In this document: one piece after another, positions 11,501 through 15,256 of the stretch | How the letters are laid out: every line of letters starts with the position of its first letter | Position numbering within the stretch: the stretch's first letter is position 1 | NCBI GenBank assembly: GCA_017537515.1 | Contig: JAFYKO010000192.1 | Coordinates: forward strand, 1-19,616 | DNA: 19,616 bases | From: Clostridia bacterium | Lineage (GTDB): Bacteria; Bacillota; Clostridia; Christensenellales; UBA1242 | Reading direction: 5' to 3' | Notes under the pieces: model-generated | What the model was told of the DNA's origin: nothing | What the model saw: only the letters and a program-made list of their open reading frames with translations | Databases searched by the model: none | Made by a program: the position numbers and the translations under genes

Positions 11501-11601
11501 TAATAATTTGAAATTGTTACAGCACCAAAAGCCATAACAAAAACGCCAAGCACTAGGCAAAGCGATATTATACTTTTCTTGAGCAAACCAAAATTCTTCA
11601 T
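1..11601 (-). CDS. Giant repeat-rich secreted/surface protein (C-terminus outside window)
   Basis: I read this frame from the ATG at 11601 to the window edge and found no stop, which gives 3867 codons and still incomplete. The start is set by GGAG at 11610-11613 and a signal peptide (MKNFGLLKKSIISLCLVLGV..., hydrophobic to about residue 28). Approximate order: unique Cys-containing N-terminal region (40-200); InlB/Listeria-Bacteroides (Flg_new-type) repeats with G-Y-x-F-x-G-W and L-Y-A-x-W motifs (200-510); an array alternating two modules (515-1415); further beta repeats; Ig-like domain 1 (about 1698-1788); an MBG-like module and another beta repeat; Ig-like domain 2 (about 2078-2171); about ten MBG/YDG-type modules (2175-3008); then beta repeats to the edge. 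These families are typical of extracellular adhesins and stalk proteins. No enzyme domain was seen. Anchoring cannot be judged because the C-terminus is missing. An adhesin or stalk role is inference. Confidence 0.93.
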   Translation of the reverse strand, partial: MKNFGLLKKSIISLCLVLGVFVMAFGAVTISNYYTAQKNACSLVAVQGSEEAGAETRYGGEYTFPSALETEKADSSDSEIVFADEASDIAQSIDDASNSKVENEEEVGVNFTIRFSVGSGGSASCWAEEEYYDIRTLSWKTKWNSVSGSRSCPATDGYYVYIKVKINSINSGYDYATFEGTRLYAGQTIYTFAYGSTSYSVSFGKLPSYTVKYYGNGNTSGSVPGSQTFKQGNTVNIKGRNTLTKTGYYFDGWNTSSSGSGYSYAVGEVYGTYSNLNLYAQWVANSYTISFNANGGYGGTSKSVKYDSWYSMPSAPTRSGYTFLGWSADSSATSASWSNSGVTKQCKGNYTWYAVWKQNNYSLSVTKDSNITSATASSYSISVGSSTNIYATPKEGYYFKNWTISSGSGTFGSSTTANTTFKPTNHSTIKANSAIETYTLKFDSNGGSACSDIKKTYDSAITLPTPTKECYTFKGWYRSETSDNGSGTQFTATKMPDLGNNNASVTLYAKWEVNKVDLTFNLDAGVSKIQYKINSGSFVNLTANKTVEDVDALSTIEVVASTKSGYTWSGFVFGANDKYNLTSGSLSALTFKFQPKGNITLSAKTFVNVKLIPASDMYGDYTENASGGSVGFSSSSLSGTTSSTTTHGGSKTIYAKPGYACTFLGFYSSLTKLNDSSTSNDADDNLNLNPSELNGVRSATITNITTETIVYAVFKFITNNVNAYAYSSDGQTFGSSPDSVGGVVAVSGDTTPDATSTVAVRYTTETSVTATAKQGYKFIGWYDSLEALKNDTKNTSCISTDPIYTFNMPNSVVNYYAKFMKLFTLTLNYTAGISSFSVSGAESLAEKVQGATIVANTAQFYYGQSLGSIICNVDSVRYNWYKWEIASANAPSLINSQLSSAEIRNITMPNYDFALTAYASPKSFGLNVYAVYTDNGEYVVGNSRGGTVQINNETASASLTDFQVTYGTNFAHGTNNAVTITAKSNSNYTFVGWFNQITGTFEYGSIVDALSTNATMTIDKINEDGLSYYAVFVKNYNLYVYFDPQIFSINLTNSVIKSTSDNVYLQGTYYYGQPIPNLSAEIVAQGYKFKNWGVASGDLAPKNFDNLAVSTDGNSSNQANLFMCAGDSSLYPTFDYREYTLYLKANYSDTTSFVLGNQGGQIQIQSRSPAYNDAKIFKYKDKITLLATPSEGYALYGWFKFNSSDVRTLPNDYSNLLNNEIISTPQITVDMDYQSITYIALFKKTYSLELSYSTGISSVSKTPEKDFYFYNEKVQIDATPTSGYADDFDVWIIASSSDTPSIFNESLKQQTITIQGNYEFIATSAFNYLLNYHIMTENPDGTFSEDLAGGDLTGLKNGKMVAGMNISSLVITNENFIFDWFYLDDNFTQAFGNKATNTAIMPAETLDVYLKFTRKTFTISIANFETLASDNSTLATSDTKRLSANKYILRYQETAILSVNLKAFPGWELYGIYTDSRFANLHILGEDIFNPNTGVYTCDSLPANAENLTYYAMFKRITYDIGVNKSHDEISVNVPSTAYFGQTISFTCQMPIYLTGLSVSVTGPNSQVHLSNASGTYFFTMPSYAVTVNANADRPYVALTYDANGGSFGNAYVTNAGGQVLGGVLYYDNLYQYYSNIDKTATINGVPVPQRIGYTFLGFANANNLKYVSFNPSNNQYSYQTFAVNEPTTLYAIWDISTPILKVDTLKAQTVEYNGEVQDVYKIVIENQAHDIGYIYTWTNDATGEVVSNTSVLSVLNVVDSGSYTCKVVAGDKWAEISAEIQITKKAMKVDVNDSITYLKGTQLALSDANLVGLLNVHTLQSGKLVFNDVDDIAIDITLKLKGTDTASQKGTNIVHNYDISLAKYLTVKEKASLFTINVANYERTIDDSTFQNIYSETVLGGSSVNLAYSKPLEVVTETLASGVATNMIDDINVGGELYLGLSVPANYELVEVFVNGLAISSYIYSNNILAFVLNSEFVVDETCDIQIYFSKEALVTLHYNLNSSEISAGNAGYTSDKIIQTKGQAFIGPNQNTFFRNGFDFDGWYFTDSLALKVDGIWSIVGETNLYAKWNLEGLSAQNLTLTIKDNGNIVQSVNRAYNAKSVELSVAHIHPQVNLEISWLKDGISINKTANPLSIVNASESGLYTFIVTATFQGQSLEVVSSDIGLVANIKILKAQVDISSINFGITKVYDADTRLYNPQTRLDYYIFNTGVNNESMQLKGKYASPNVVINGTEIGDIQIVDLTFVGVNGAIVSNYSFVGEVYGKITPFAYIIDKRDSKVYDGQIFNVQYTGNSIVYPLTGIRHNIEYTLTTDSENAGFYTGNSGLYYNFVVKDSNGLIILSNNFTVTMSGTSSVEIMKADLANNLFFDNENLVYDTQTHMIYIKEGSTTLSNGQLPAGASQVVYKHLGVEVSTGFMNAGSYIIVAEITGDHNHNNKTLSATLTIAKRNFSVNFEYDREPILPTYLYIEDRNMYNGLKVIAVDRTDTNANIVPKVDKVVTFEGRETTTVTQVGNYTISLKTITGFDAQNFTLLGNDSFTFNIKELILGTDAMTFEDATYTYNARDYLEVFAKNVVHNHQVEIIATTYEKQVDGDFVSTNEAINVGVYKVTHEIAPTVAGVVLDQTLFSATLTIIPYTIQLKTPTEILFSKDYGQQDPTLTQTLYYFDIEVVVQYEREEGEDVGTYAIKNPNLLLNSTEIQNNFVLSEFNDTFKAFEIKKLKGERNLILIRQVKNLTQEYDGQEKTKLNFATLPSDVFSVVKFNENGVLEDVEKYNLTNIEFGFSGVNFAKDCGSYNLVLNSFESTTHELVSYIGAGFVYEITPIEVTISGDFGKTYDGTTIVDTSKLTLNGTNEEIDFAGNYVQKSVFKNGNEILDVVIEFEICSQNYKIAKIGGQDYKGKIYPREITVAYAEGGLDKIFDKSAIMLTNQLALNNVVDGDIVDFSGVYADINSGSDIAITFSTTNENYAITGNYAGNITPYEYSAILTNNKEYDGELFAVIQQDTIYFATSSLSETIYFKIETTGSAVGKYPDSNGNALTSTLCDINGEAVQNPNIILTVGNETYLEIKDRPITLNLNYGNPSNFVDNGQISNTDVKSFKVIYGTKLSDAINGAQDLPIPSKVGYKFDGWFLDASNSQAFDKNTQVYGESGIFAIGNLKTTEYTITLYAKWTIQSYNVTIKTYTENVSDDNFQLSFEGGEVVLNEQVLAETTVSTSWQYYSNASIKVSPNEHFVVDDVLRNGVSIYQNTNNIVLDKIFEASGNIVFEIKLAREVYNITINKNPPHNFVADDVVVVGTGWQFNGNTAIKTLKYGQSTTLPELSLTGQIFNGYAYFKSGIKEYFTDLSQAVSPTTNIDFEAVWNSKTIKIYFNFYGGTLEDESAVRVEDDRYYIEVEYGNAFGALPTPVRAGYVFAGYDLYDNGVFVCEVTETTILSNDSTTLVLAGTWEENTNNVFNISKTLDRTVYGSAVEGVGYEVFDSNINVTYAVNNIAQMTTLEFTNNSTSFTNVATNSVVYVKYTVVNFAYKVVGWEVDGQQLVSGDNEINDVLFNVNDNILAITNFTWGETAPQINIVYEPNEVTIHTELANADYADIDFANANGIFEENGLFKTYAGNLTTIQLNTKPSREVVDFGVENATLVNFASAIEDDYLTICDIVSDFTIKIAFDYTPFDVEILNVGEYSAVSIEYALNQGSFETLDGAITTKMTDVINVRIIINWGYELKNSNWTYDPSLCTIGELSTSTTADNKTIIETQISNYENAFSVEINPTKRIFNAYAQVGVLSNNEIQITESTNNTANVNISSAEYLTTLTYTGTEEIEGVNVGRINVNQKVYTFVGWYEYKNLEFVEFGDNNKSLTLQTTMLGD
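2580..5080 (-). repeat. Tandem MBG/YDG-type modules in the giant protein
   Basis: About ten modules of 75-95 residues each begin near a Y-D/N-G/A motif: KVYDADTR (about 5030), SKVYDGQIF (4765), VYDTQTH (4475), MYNGLKV (4170), YTYNARDY (3920), a KDYGQQDP version (3640), EYDGQEKT (3380), KTYDGTTI (3090), IFDKSAI (2840) and KEYDGELF (2615). Most are followed by strands and a G-x-Y-x-V/I segment. This matches the MBG/YDG family of bacterial stalk modules found in large adhesins. Module edges are approximate and some units are divergent. Confidence 0.75.
5090..5370 (-). other. Ig-like domain 2 of the giant protein
   Basis: The strand order matches Ig-like domain 1: a core Trp in LEISWLKDGISINK, then NASESGLYTFIVTATF, where E-S-G-x-Y-x-F replaces the D-x-G-x-Y-x-C motif. 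No disulfide is possible at that position. It follows a beta repeat ending in LYAKWN and precedes the MBG/YDG array, so the two Ig-like domains mark module junctions. Confidence 0.55.
6240..6510 (-). other. Ig-like domain 1 of the giant protein
   Basis: The stretch contains a core Trp (YIYTWTNDATGEVV) and about 25 residues later VLNVVDSGSYTCKVV. This reproduces the D-x-G-x-Y-x-C 'tyrosine corner' of immunoglobulin V/I-set domains, encoded at about 6301-6325. The partner Cys of the usual disulfide is not obvious. The domain sits just after a beta repeat ending in LYAIWD. Confidence 0.65.
7360..10060 (-). repeat. Two-module alternating higher-order repeat array in the giant protein
   Basis: Two module types alternate here. 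One contains a GG-x-V/I stretch, a GY/NYxFxGWF core and a closing YYAxF-type strand, with Phe where classic repeats have Trp. The other starts with strands like YTAGISSFSV or YSTGISSVSK and has a central W-x-I-A-S-type strand (WEIASANAPS, WIIASSSDTPS). Equivalent points of the second module lie near 9105, 8468 and 7838, so the paired unit recurs about every 630-640 bases. Sequence identity between units is low, so these are old repeats. The array also seems to include more divergent flanking units near 9800-10060 and 7360-7615. Confidence 0.65.
10060..10990 (-). repeat. N-terminal InlB/Listeria-Bacteroides beta repeats of the giant protein
   Basis: About four consecutive modules of 65-80 residues. 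Three carry the family signature: a YTxxFxxNGG-like first strand, a GYxFxGW core (for example GYTFLGWSADSS and CYTFKGWYRSE), and a closing strand ending in YAQW, YAVW or YAKW. One module (containing GYYFKNW) is more divergent. This is the List_Bact_rpt / Flg_new family pattern, a beta-grasp-like repeat found in internalins and other Gram-positive surface proteins. Boundaries are approximate. Confidence 0.85.
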
Positions 11602-11620
11602 TTTCTTTTCTCCATCTAGG

Positions 11621-11640
11621 CGAAACAAAATTCTGTTTCG
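11621..11640 (-). promoter_or_regulatory. Leader stem-loop just upstream of the giant gene's RBS
   Basis: A 7-bp perfect inverted repeat (CGAAACA / TGTTTCG) with a 6-nt loop ends about 7 bases before the GGAG of the giant gene. It lies inside the predicted leader of about 54 nt. It could be a protein-binding dyad, an mRNA-stabilising hairpin or a structure that modulates ribosome access. It lacks a T-run, so a terminator is unlikely. Confidence 0.45.
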
Positions 11641-11661
11641 GGTAATGTTTTATATATCATT

Positions 11662-11690
11662 AGTATAATTATTTAGAACATAAATATCAA
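11662..11690 (-). promoter_or_regulatory. Sigma-A-type promoter of the giant surface-protein gene
   Basis: The -35 is TTGATA (11690-11685), followed by a 17-base spacer and a -10 TATACT (11667-11662). Each box has one mismatch to consensus and the spacing is ideal. Predicted transcription starts near 11655, giving a leader of about 54 nt to the ATG at 11601. Confidence 0.65.
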
Positions 11691-11801
11691 GCAAATTTCA
11701 ACAATTTTTTTTATTTTTTTACAAAATTTTTTAAAACTCCAAAAAAACTTGCCTTTGTATGAGGTAAGAATCATCACAAATGCAGTTGTTTAGCTTTTGT
11801 A

Positions 11802-11851
11802 GGCGGAGTGAGTGAAGCGGCCAACGGAGTTGCATTGCAAGCTCGCCCGCC
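11802..11851. repeat. GC-rich extragenic hairpin element
   Basis: This is a GC-rich island in an otherwise very AT-rich intergenic region. The outer stem pairs GGCGGAGTGAG (11802-11812) with CTCGCCCGCC (11842-11851) through about 10 pairs, with one bulged A and one G-U if transcribed on plus. The interior carries an imperfect palindrome, TTGCATTGCAA (11830-11840). Base composition and structure suggest a repetitive extragenic palindrome or MITE-like remnant. There is only one copy in this window, so the repetitive nature is inference. Confidence 0.45.
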
Positions 11852-11865
11852 CTTCCCTGCAATAC

Positions 11866-11894
11866 AAAAAAAATCGCCCTCATAGGTGCGATTT
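11866..11894 (-). terminator. Terminator of the Rho-like gene
   Basis: On the minus strand, AAATCGC begins at the stop codon and pairs with GCGATTT. An inner CCT/AGG pairing extends the stem across one unpaired A. The stem is followed by eight T (the A-run at 11866-11873). This is a good intrinsic terminator that separates the Rho-like gene from the giant gene. Confidence 0.75.
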
Positions 11895-12999
11895 AAATAT
11901 TTGCTTTTGGCTTTGAAACCATAATAAGCGTAACACTTCCGTCATTAACCAACACTTTGTTTACGCAACTGAGTTTTCTTTCTAATTGCAATACATGTAA
12001 ATCCCTTTCTCTGTCATTTATTTCTGTATTGAGAGAAAAGTATTTTTTCATTTCTTCAACAATATCTTCAAGACCAAAGACTATCAATACCACTTTTCGG
12101 CCTTCTCTGGCACTAACAGCGACATTGTAAATTGAGTCATTGACGTTTTCGTAAGAAATGATTGGGTCGTGTTCTTTTGAGCATAGGAAGTTATCGCCAT
12201 AAATTTTCTCTTTCAGCAATACAATATCCATATTTGACAAACAAACACCAACCGTTTTAATTTCGAAATTATGTTTATAAAGCTCCCCCATAAGCAACAT
12301 CTTTTCTTGAATAAATGAAACGTAAGACTTGGTTTCAAAGTCCACTTTGCTTCCTTCAGTGATTCCTTGTATTGTTATAGGGGCTTTGGGTGCTGCTATG
12401 TCGTTAAAAGAACATAAATTTCTTGGTTGAGTAATTTTTGATACTTTTTGTCTGTTTAGCCTGTAAATATTCTCTACAATAAAAAGATTTTCGTTGATTC
12501 TAGAAGCTGTAGTGTTTAACAAATCTCCTAGTTCTAGTTCATATTTAATCATATAAGACTGAGGGACATACACGACATCATCAGAAGAGGCATCAAAGAA
12601 GTAATAGTTTTCGTGCATTTTTTTGATATAGCCGCTTTTTTCTACTAAGACAGCGAAATCACTTTGCGTTTCTGGAGAATGGAAAACAACTTCATCCCTA
12701 AGGCCAATTTGGCTCGGGTGTAAAACCCTTTCTTTTGCAATTTTTCTAATTATATCAGGCACTCTACCTTCGACAAATTTTTTATACATATTGTGTTTTG
12801 CAGGTCTTCCTCTGTGTAAAATCGGATTACCTATTGACACCTCATCAACCCCGCTAGAATCCATCGCGTTAATAATACTCTCAACCAAATCTTTTTTTAT
12901 CATAGATGTAGGACTTTTAACGCCCCACATCCTCGCCAAATTTCTTAAATCATGTATCCCTAAAGCACTTATTGCTTGTTTTTTCTCATGAGAAATCAT
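11893..12999 (-). CDS. Degenerate Rho-like protein without ATPase motifs
   Basis: 368 aa. The start is taken at ATG 12999 because GGAG (13012-13009) sits 9 nt upstream; upstream TTG and ATG codons overlap that GGAG. Residues 10-46 fit the Rho N-terminal helical domain (LGIHDLRNLARMWGV...KKDLVESII). Residues 115-182 follow the Rho cold-shock-like RNA-binding domain: SGYIKKM stands for DGFGFLR, and DDVVYVPQSYMIKYELELGD for DDIYVSPSQIRRFNLRTGD. RNLCSFNDIAAP matches the linker RNKILFENLTP. The remainder follows the Rho core in outline (GRKVVLIVFGLEDI over KKDVIILLDSITR; VNDGSVTLIMVS over EEGGSLTIIATA). However, there is no Walker A, the catalytic-Glu segment is VCLSNMDIV, and the Walker B Asp is replaced. 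It ends before the R-loop. It cannot be a normal helicase. A regulatory, RNA-binding or Rho-partner role is inference. It lies downstream of ypeB, 100 bases away. Confidence 0.85.
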   Translation of the reverse strand: MISHEKKQAISALGIHDLRNLARMWGVKSPTSMIKKDLVESIINAMDSSGVDEVSIGNPILHRGRPAKHNMYKKFVEGRVPDIIRKIAKERVLHPSQIGLRDEVVFHSPETQSDFAVLVEKSGYIKKMHENYYFFDASSDDVVYVPQSYMIKYELELGDLLNTTASRINENLFIVENIYRLNRQKVSKITQPRNLCSFNDIAAPKAPITIQGITEGSKVDFETKSYVSFIQEKMLLMGELYKHNFEIKTVGVCLSNMDIVLLKEKIYGDNFLCSKEHDPIISYENVNDSIYNVAVSAREGRKVVLIVFGLEDIVEEMKKYFSLNTEINDRERDLHVLQLERKLSCVNKVLVNDGSVTLIMVSKPKANI

Positions 13000-13030
13000 T
13001 TTTATCATCTCCAACTTTGTTTTTATTAAA

Positions 13031-13058
13031 ATTAAAAATAGATTAACATATTTTTAAT
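13031..13058. promoter_or_regulatory. Perfect 10-bp AT dyad upstream of the Rho-like gene, with a weak promoter
   Basis: ATTAAAAATA (13031-13040) and TATTTTTAAT (13049-13058) form a perfect 10-bp inverted repeat around an 8-base centre. A weak minus-strand promoter overlaps it: TTGCCT (13068-13063), 17 bases, then TAATCT (13045-13040). The dyad lies 31 bases before the ATG. It could be an operator or a poor terminator after ypeB. The stem is entirely A/T, so it would be weak as RNA. Confidence 0.35.
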
Positions 13059-13099
13059 ATAAAGGCAACTATTTTTTTTATTTTTGTCGTTTTTCGTCG

Positions 13100-14458
13100 T
13101 TACATTAACAAAGAACCATTGTTTGTCTTTATTACTTTAAGCACGTTCACAAGTTCGCCAGTGTCGACATCATAATAAAAATAATAATCGTCATTTGCAA
13201 AATTGCAAGCAAACTCATAAGTCAAAATCTCTTGATTGTATTCAAGTGGGATAAGAGCAAGCCTAGAGAATTTGATATTGAATTTCTTTTCAATTTTGCT
13301 TTTTGCAGTTGACATTGAAATCACTGGTTGGGTGAATGTCCGAGACTTATGGTTTGTGTAGTAAGAGCTTGCCTCATAGCCAAGGATATTGCCATTATAA
13401 AGGTCTACTTTTATTTTCACAAGGTCAGGATAAAGCACTATATTATCAGCCACAGGAGCAATGTTGAAGTAGGCATTTCCTGATAGTTTATCACTCCAAA
13501 CAACTTTCGCATTTTTAATGCCGTTTTTCTCGGCAAATTTTAAGGCAGTTTTCTCCGCATTTTCCATTGAAATTTTTTCTCCTCTTTTGTCGCTAACAGA
13601 TGACATTGTCAAAAGTTTGCCACCTTTTTTGGTCATTTGAATGTAGGCGGTTTGCTTGCCGGCTTCATTTTTTGCAGTAAAGTCAAAAGTTTCAAACTTG
13701 CCTTTTGTTTCACCTCTCAACTCCACGTCGCCGTCCGAAAGATTAGAAAAAACTTTAAGCAAGTTTTCCCTTGCTGCCTCCTCTCCTACATCTGCATCAT
13801 TAAGGCCTTCAATTTTTTTATTAACAACTGAATCTGAAAAAGGACCATCATAAATCATTGTTGGGTATTCAACATTAACATCAGTTACAAGGCCTATTTC
13901 CTTTGTGAATTTATTAAACTCGCCGTCCATAGCATTTGATTGTTTAAGAATACTATAACCCTTTGCGTTGTTTTCGCTAAATTTTGTTAGTGATTGTTTA
14001 AGAACAAGAATATTATCATAAACTCTTTCAAGGGTATCAAGGTCTTGACTACTTAAATTACCTCCCTTCTCTAAGCTTTTAGATAATGTTTCAGTATAAC
14101 CACTAACCTGATTCACAAACGCAATGCTTTCATTTACTCCATTAATAGTATAAGGCAAATTGTTTAGATTGCTTTGTGCCATATCTGTATTATAGCTTAC
14201 CTCTCTAAGCATCTTAGCCCTAAAAGCATTGTCATTTGAAGAAAGCATTTTAGATAATTTAGTTTCAGTATTGTTGACATTATCCACTAATTCATAAATA
14301 TTTTTTTGATAAATATCCTCTAGGCTGTTTGCAAGGGTTGTATTGTTTGATGATTGTATAGAATATAAAGTTACAAACAATACAAGCAACGCACTTACTA
14401 TAGACAGTGCGATAATAAGCCCGATATTCGCCTTAGATTTTTGTTTTGCTTTTGCCAT
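13100..14458 (-). CDS. ypeB: Germination protein YpeB
   Basis: 452 aa, about the usual YpeB length (450 in Bacillus subtilis, from memory). One N-terminal membrane segment (residues about 11-34, IGLIIALSIVSALLVLFVTL) is followed by a mostly helical region with coiled-coil character. The C-terminal half carries PepSY/YPEB-type modules, for example ISMENAEKTALKFAEKNGI with AYFNIAP, and MSTAKSKIEKKFNIKFS with YYFYYDVDTGELVNV. YpeB is needed for SleB to localise and stay stable in the dormant spore, and is itself cleaved at germination. AAGGAG precedes the ATG, and the gene starts 28 bases after sleB ends, so the two form an operon in the conserved sleB-ypeB order. No GC-rich terminator follows its stop, so readthrough into the Rho-like gene is possible. 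Confidence 0.95.
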   Translation of the reverse strand: MAKAKQKSKANIGLIIALSIVSALLVLFVTLYSIQSSNNTTLANSLEDIYQKNIYELVDNVNNTETKLSKMLSSNDNAFRAKMLREVSYNTDMAQSNLNNLPYTINGVNESIAFVNQVSGYTETLSKSLEKGGNLSSQDLDTLERVYDNILVLKQSLTKFSENNAKGYSILKQSNAMDGEFNKFTKEIGLVTDVNVEYPTMIYDGPFSDSVVNKKIEGLNDADVGEEAARENLLKVFSNLSDGDVELRGETKGKFETFDFTAKNEAGKQTAYIQMTKKGGKLLTMSSVSDKRGEKISMENAEKTALKFAEKNGIKNAKVVWSDKLSGNAYFNIAPVADNIVLYPDLVKIKVDLYNGNILGYEASSYYTNHKSRTFTQPVISMSTAKSKIEKKFNIKFSRLALIPLEYNQEILTYEFACNFANDDYYFYYDVDTGELVNVLKVIKTNNGSLLM

Positions 14459-14486
14459 ATTTTAATTCTCCTTTATTATTTTTGTT

Positions 14487-15158
14487 TTAAATAGCAAATA
14501 TATGCTCACCAATTTGCACAACGGTTTGCCTAGAATAAATCCACTGACTTGTTGCGGTTGTCGGATTGTAATAATACAAACATCCATAAGTTGGGTCCCA
14601 ACCATTCATAGCATCTCTTGCCGCAGAATAAGCTGTTTGGTCTGGTTCGAGCTGGATTTGCCCATCATGCACAGCAGTAAATGCCCAAGGTTGATAAATT
14701 ACCCCACTAATAGAATTTGGAAACGCAGGGTCTTCAACTCTATTCAAAATAACAGCAGCAACTGCGACTTGCCCTTCGTATGGCTCCCCTCTTGCCTCTG
14801 CATAAACGCATTTGGCAAGAAGATACAAATCCGAACTTGCTTGCTGACTTCCAACACTTACGCCCAAAGCCTGCAAGGTTTGTTTTCCAACAATTCCATC
14901 CACAGCAAGTCCATAATCTCGCTGAAAAGCTTTTATTGCAGGAACAGTATTCCCGCCAAGATAACCATCAATAGGGCCTGTGTAGTATCCTAAATCTTTC
15001 AACCTACTTTGAACGGCCTTGTTTTCTGAAAGCGTACCAGCCTCTACAATTTGGCTTGATGCGTTGTTTCTTATTTCAATAAAATAAGTCGCCGTAAGCA
15101 TAAAAAATCCCATAAGCACGCAAACGCAAACTGTTGCAATTTTTTTTAATTTCGTCAT
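14487..15158 (-). CDS. sleB: Spore cortex-lytic enzyme SleB (lytic transglycosylase)
   Basis: 223 aa. An export signal or N-terminal anchor (residues about 5-27) is followed by a peptidoglycan-binding domain (about 46-98: VQSRLKDLGYYTGPIDGYLG, AIKAFQRDYGLAVDGIVGKQT) and the SleB/CwlJ catalytic domain (about 112-223). The catalytic Glu is in YAEARGEPYEGQ (Glu121), followed by VAVAAVILNRV, a central QPWAFTAV and the family's closing IGEHIF. SleB cleaves muramic-lactam cortex glycan during germination. The protein is shorter than Bacillus subtilis SleB (about 305 aa), mainly because the linker between the two domains is short. AAAGGAG lies 6 bases before the ATG. It is the first gene of the sleB-ypeB operon, behind a sigma-G-type promoter, which agrees with late forespore expression. 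Confidence 0.96.
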   Translation of the reverse strand: MTKLKKIATVCVCVLMGFFMLTATYFIEIRNNASSQIVEAGTLSENKAVQSRLKDLGYYTGPIDGYLGGNTVPAIKAFQRDYGLAVDGIVGKQTLQALGVSVGSQQASSDLYLLAKCVYAEARGEPYEGQVAVAAVILNRVEDPAFPNSISGVIYQPWAFTAVHDGQIQLEPDQTAYSAARDAMNGWDPTYGCLYYYNPTTATSQWIYSRQTVVQIGEHIFAI

Positions 15159-15177
15159 TTTTCTCTCCTTTACAACA

Positions 15178-15207
15178 TATTATGTTTGATTCTTTGATTT
15201 TTTATGC
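15178..15207 (-). promoter_or_regulatory. Sigma-G-type promoter of sleB-ypeB
   Basis: The -35 is GCATA (15207-15203), followed by an 18-base spacer and a -10 CATAATA (15184-15178). All defined positions agree with the published sigma-G consensus GHATR-N18-CATWHTA. The predicted start near 15171 leaves a very short leader made mostly of the RBS. Confidence 0.75.
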
Positions 15208-15235
15208 AAATAAAAAACCTCTTTCGGTCAACAAT
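15206..15235 (+). promoter_or_regulatory. Weak sigma-F-like promoter candidate for spoIIR
   Basis: GCAAA (15206-15210), a 15-base spacer, then GGTCAACAAT (15226-15235). The GG and the A at position 5 fit the sigma-F -10 element and the -35 differs from GCATA at one position, but the rest of the -10 does not match. Its -35 overlaps the sleB -35 on the other strand. It is listed because spoIIR is a sigma-F gene elsewhere. Confidence 0.25.
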
Positions 15236-15256
15236 ATTTTGCAAGAGAGGAAAATT

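Noticed and set aside
11697..11740. T-rich runs upstream of the giant gene as a terminator
   Set aside because: No stem precedes them. The neighbouring Rho-like gene already has a good terminator at 11866-11894.
11893..12999. Rho-like gene as a pseudogene of rho
   Set aside because: The frame is intact over 368 codons with its own RBS and terminator. The changes are spread substitutions and a clean loss of the P-loop region, not frameshifts.
13000..13014. Earlier TTG (13014) or ATG (13008) start for the Rho-like gene
   Set aside because: Both overlap or touch the GGAG, which is correctly spaced only for the ATG at 12999.
15134..15256. N-terminal extension of spoIIR to ATG 15134 or 15182
   Set aside because: There is no RBS. 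It would overlap sleB and its promoter, and the membrane segment of SpoIIR begins right after the ATG at 15257.
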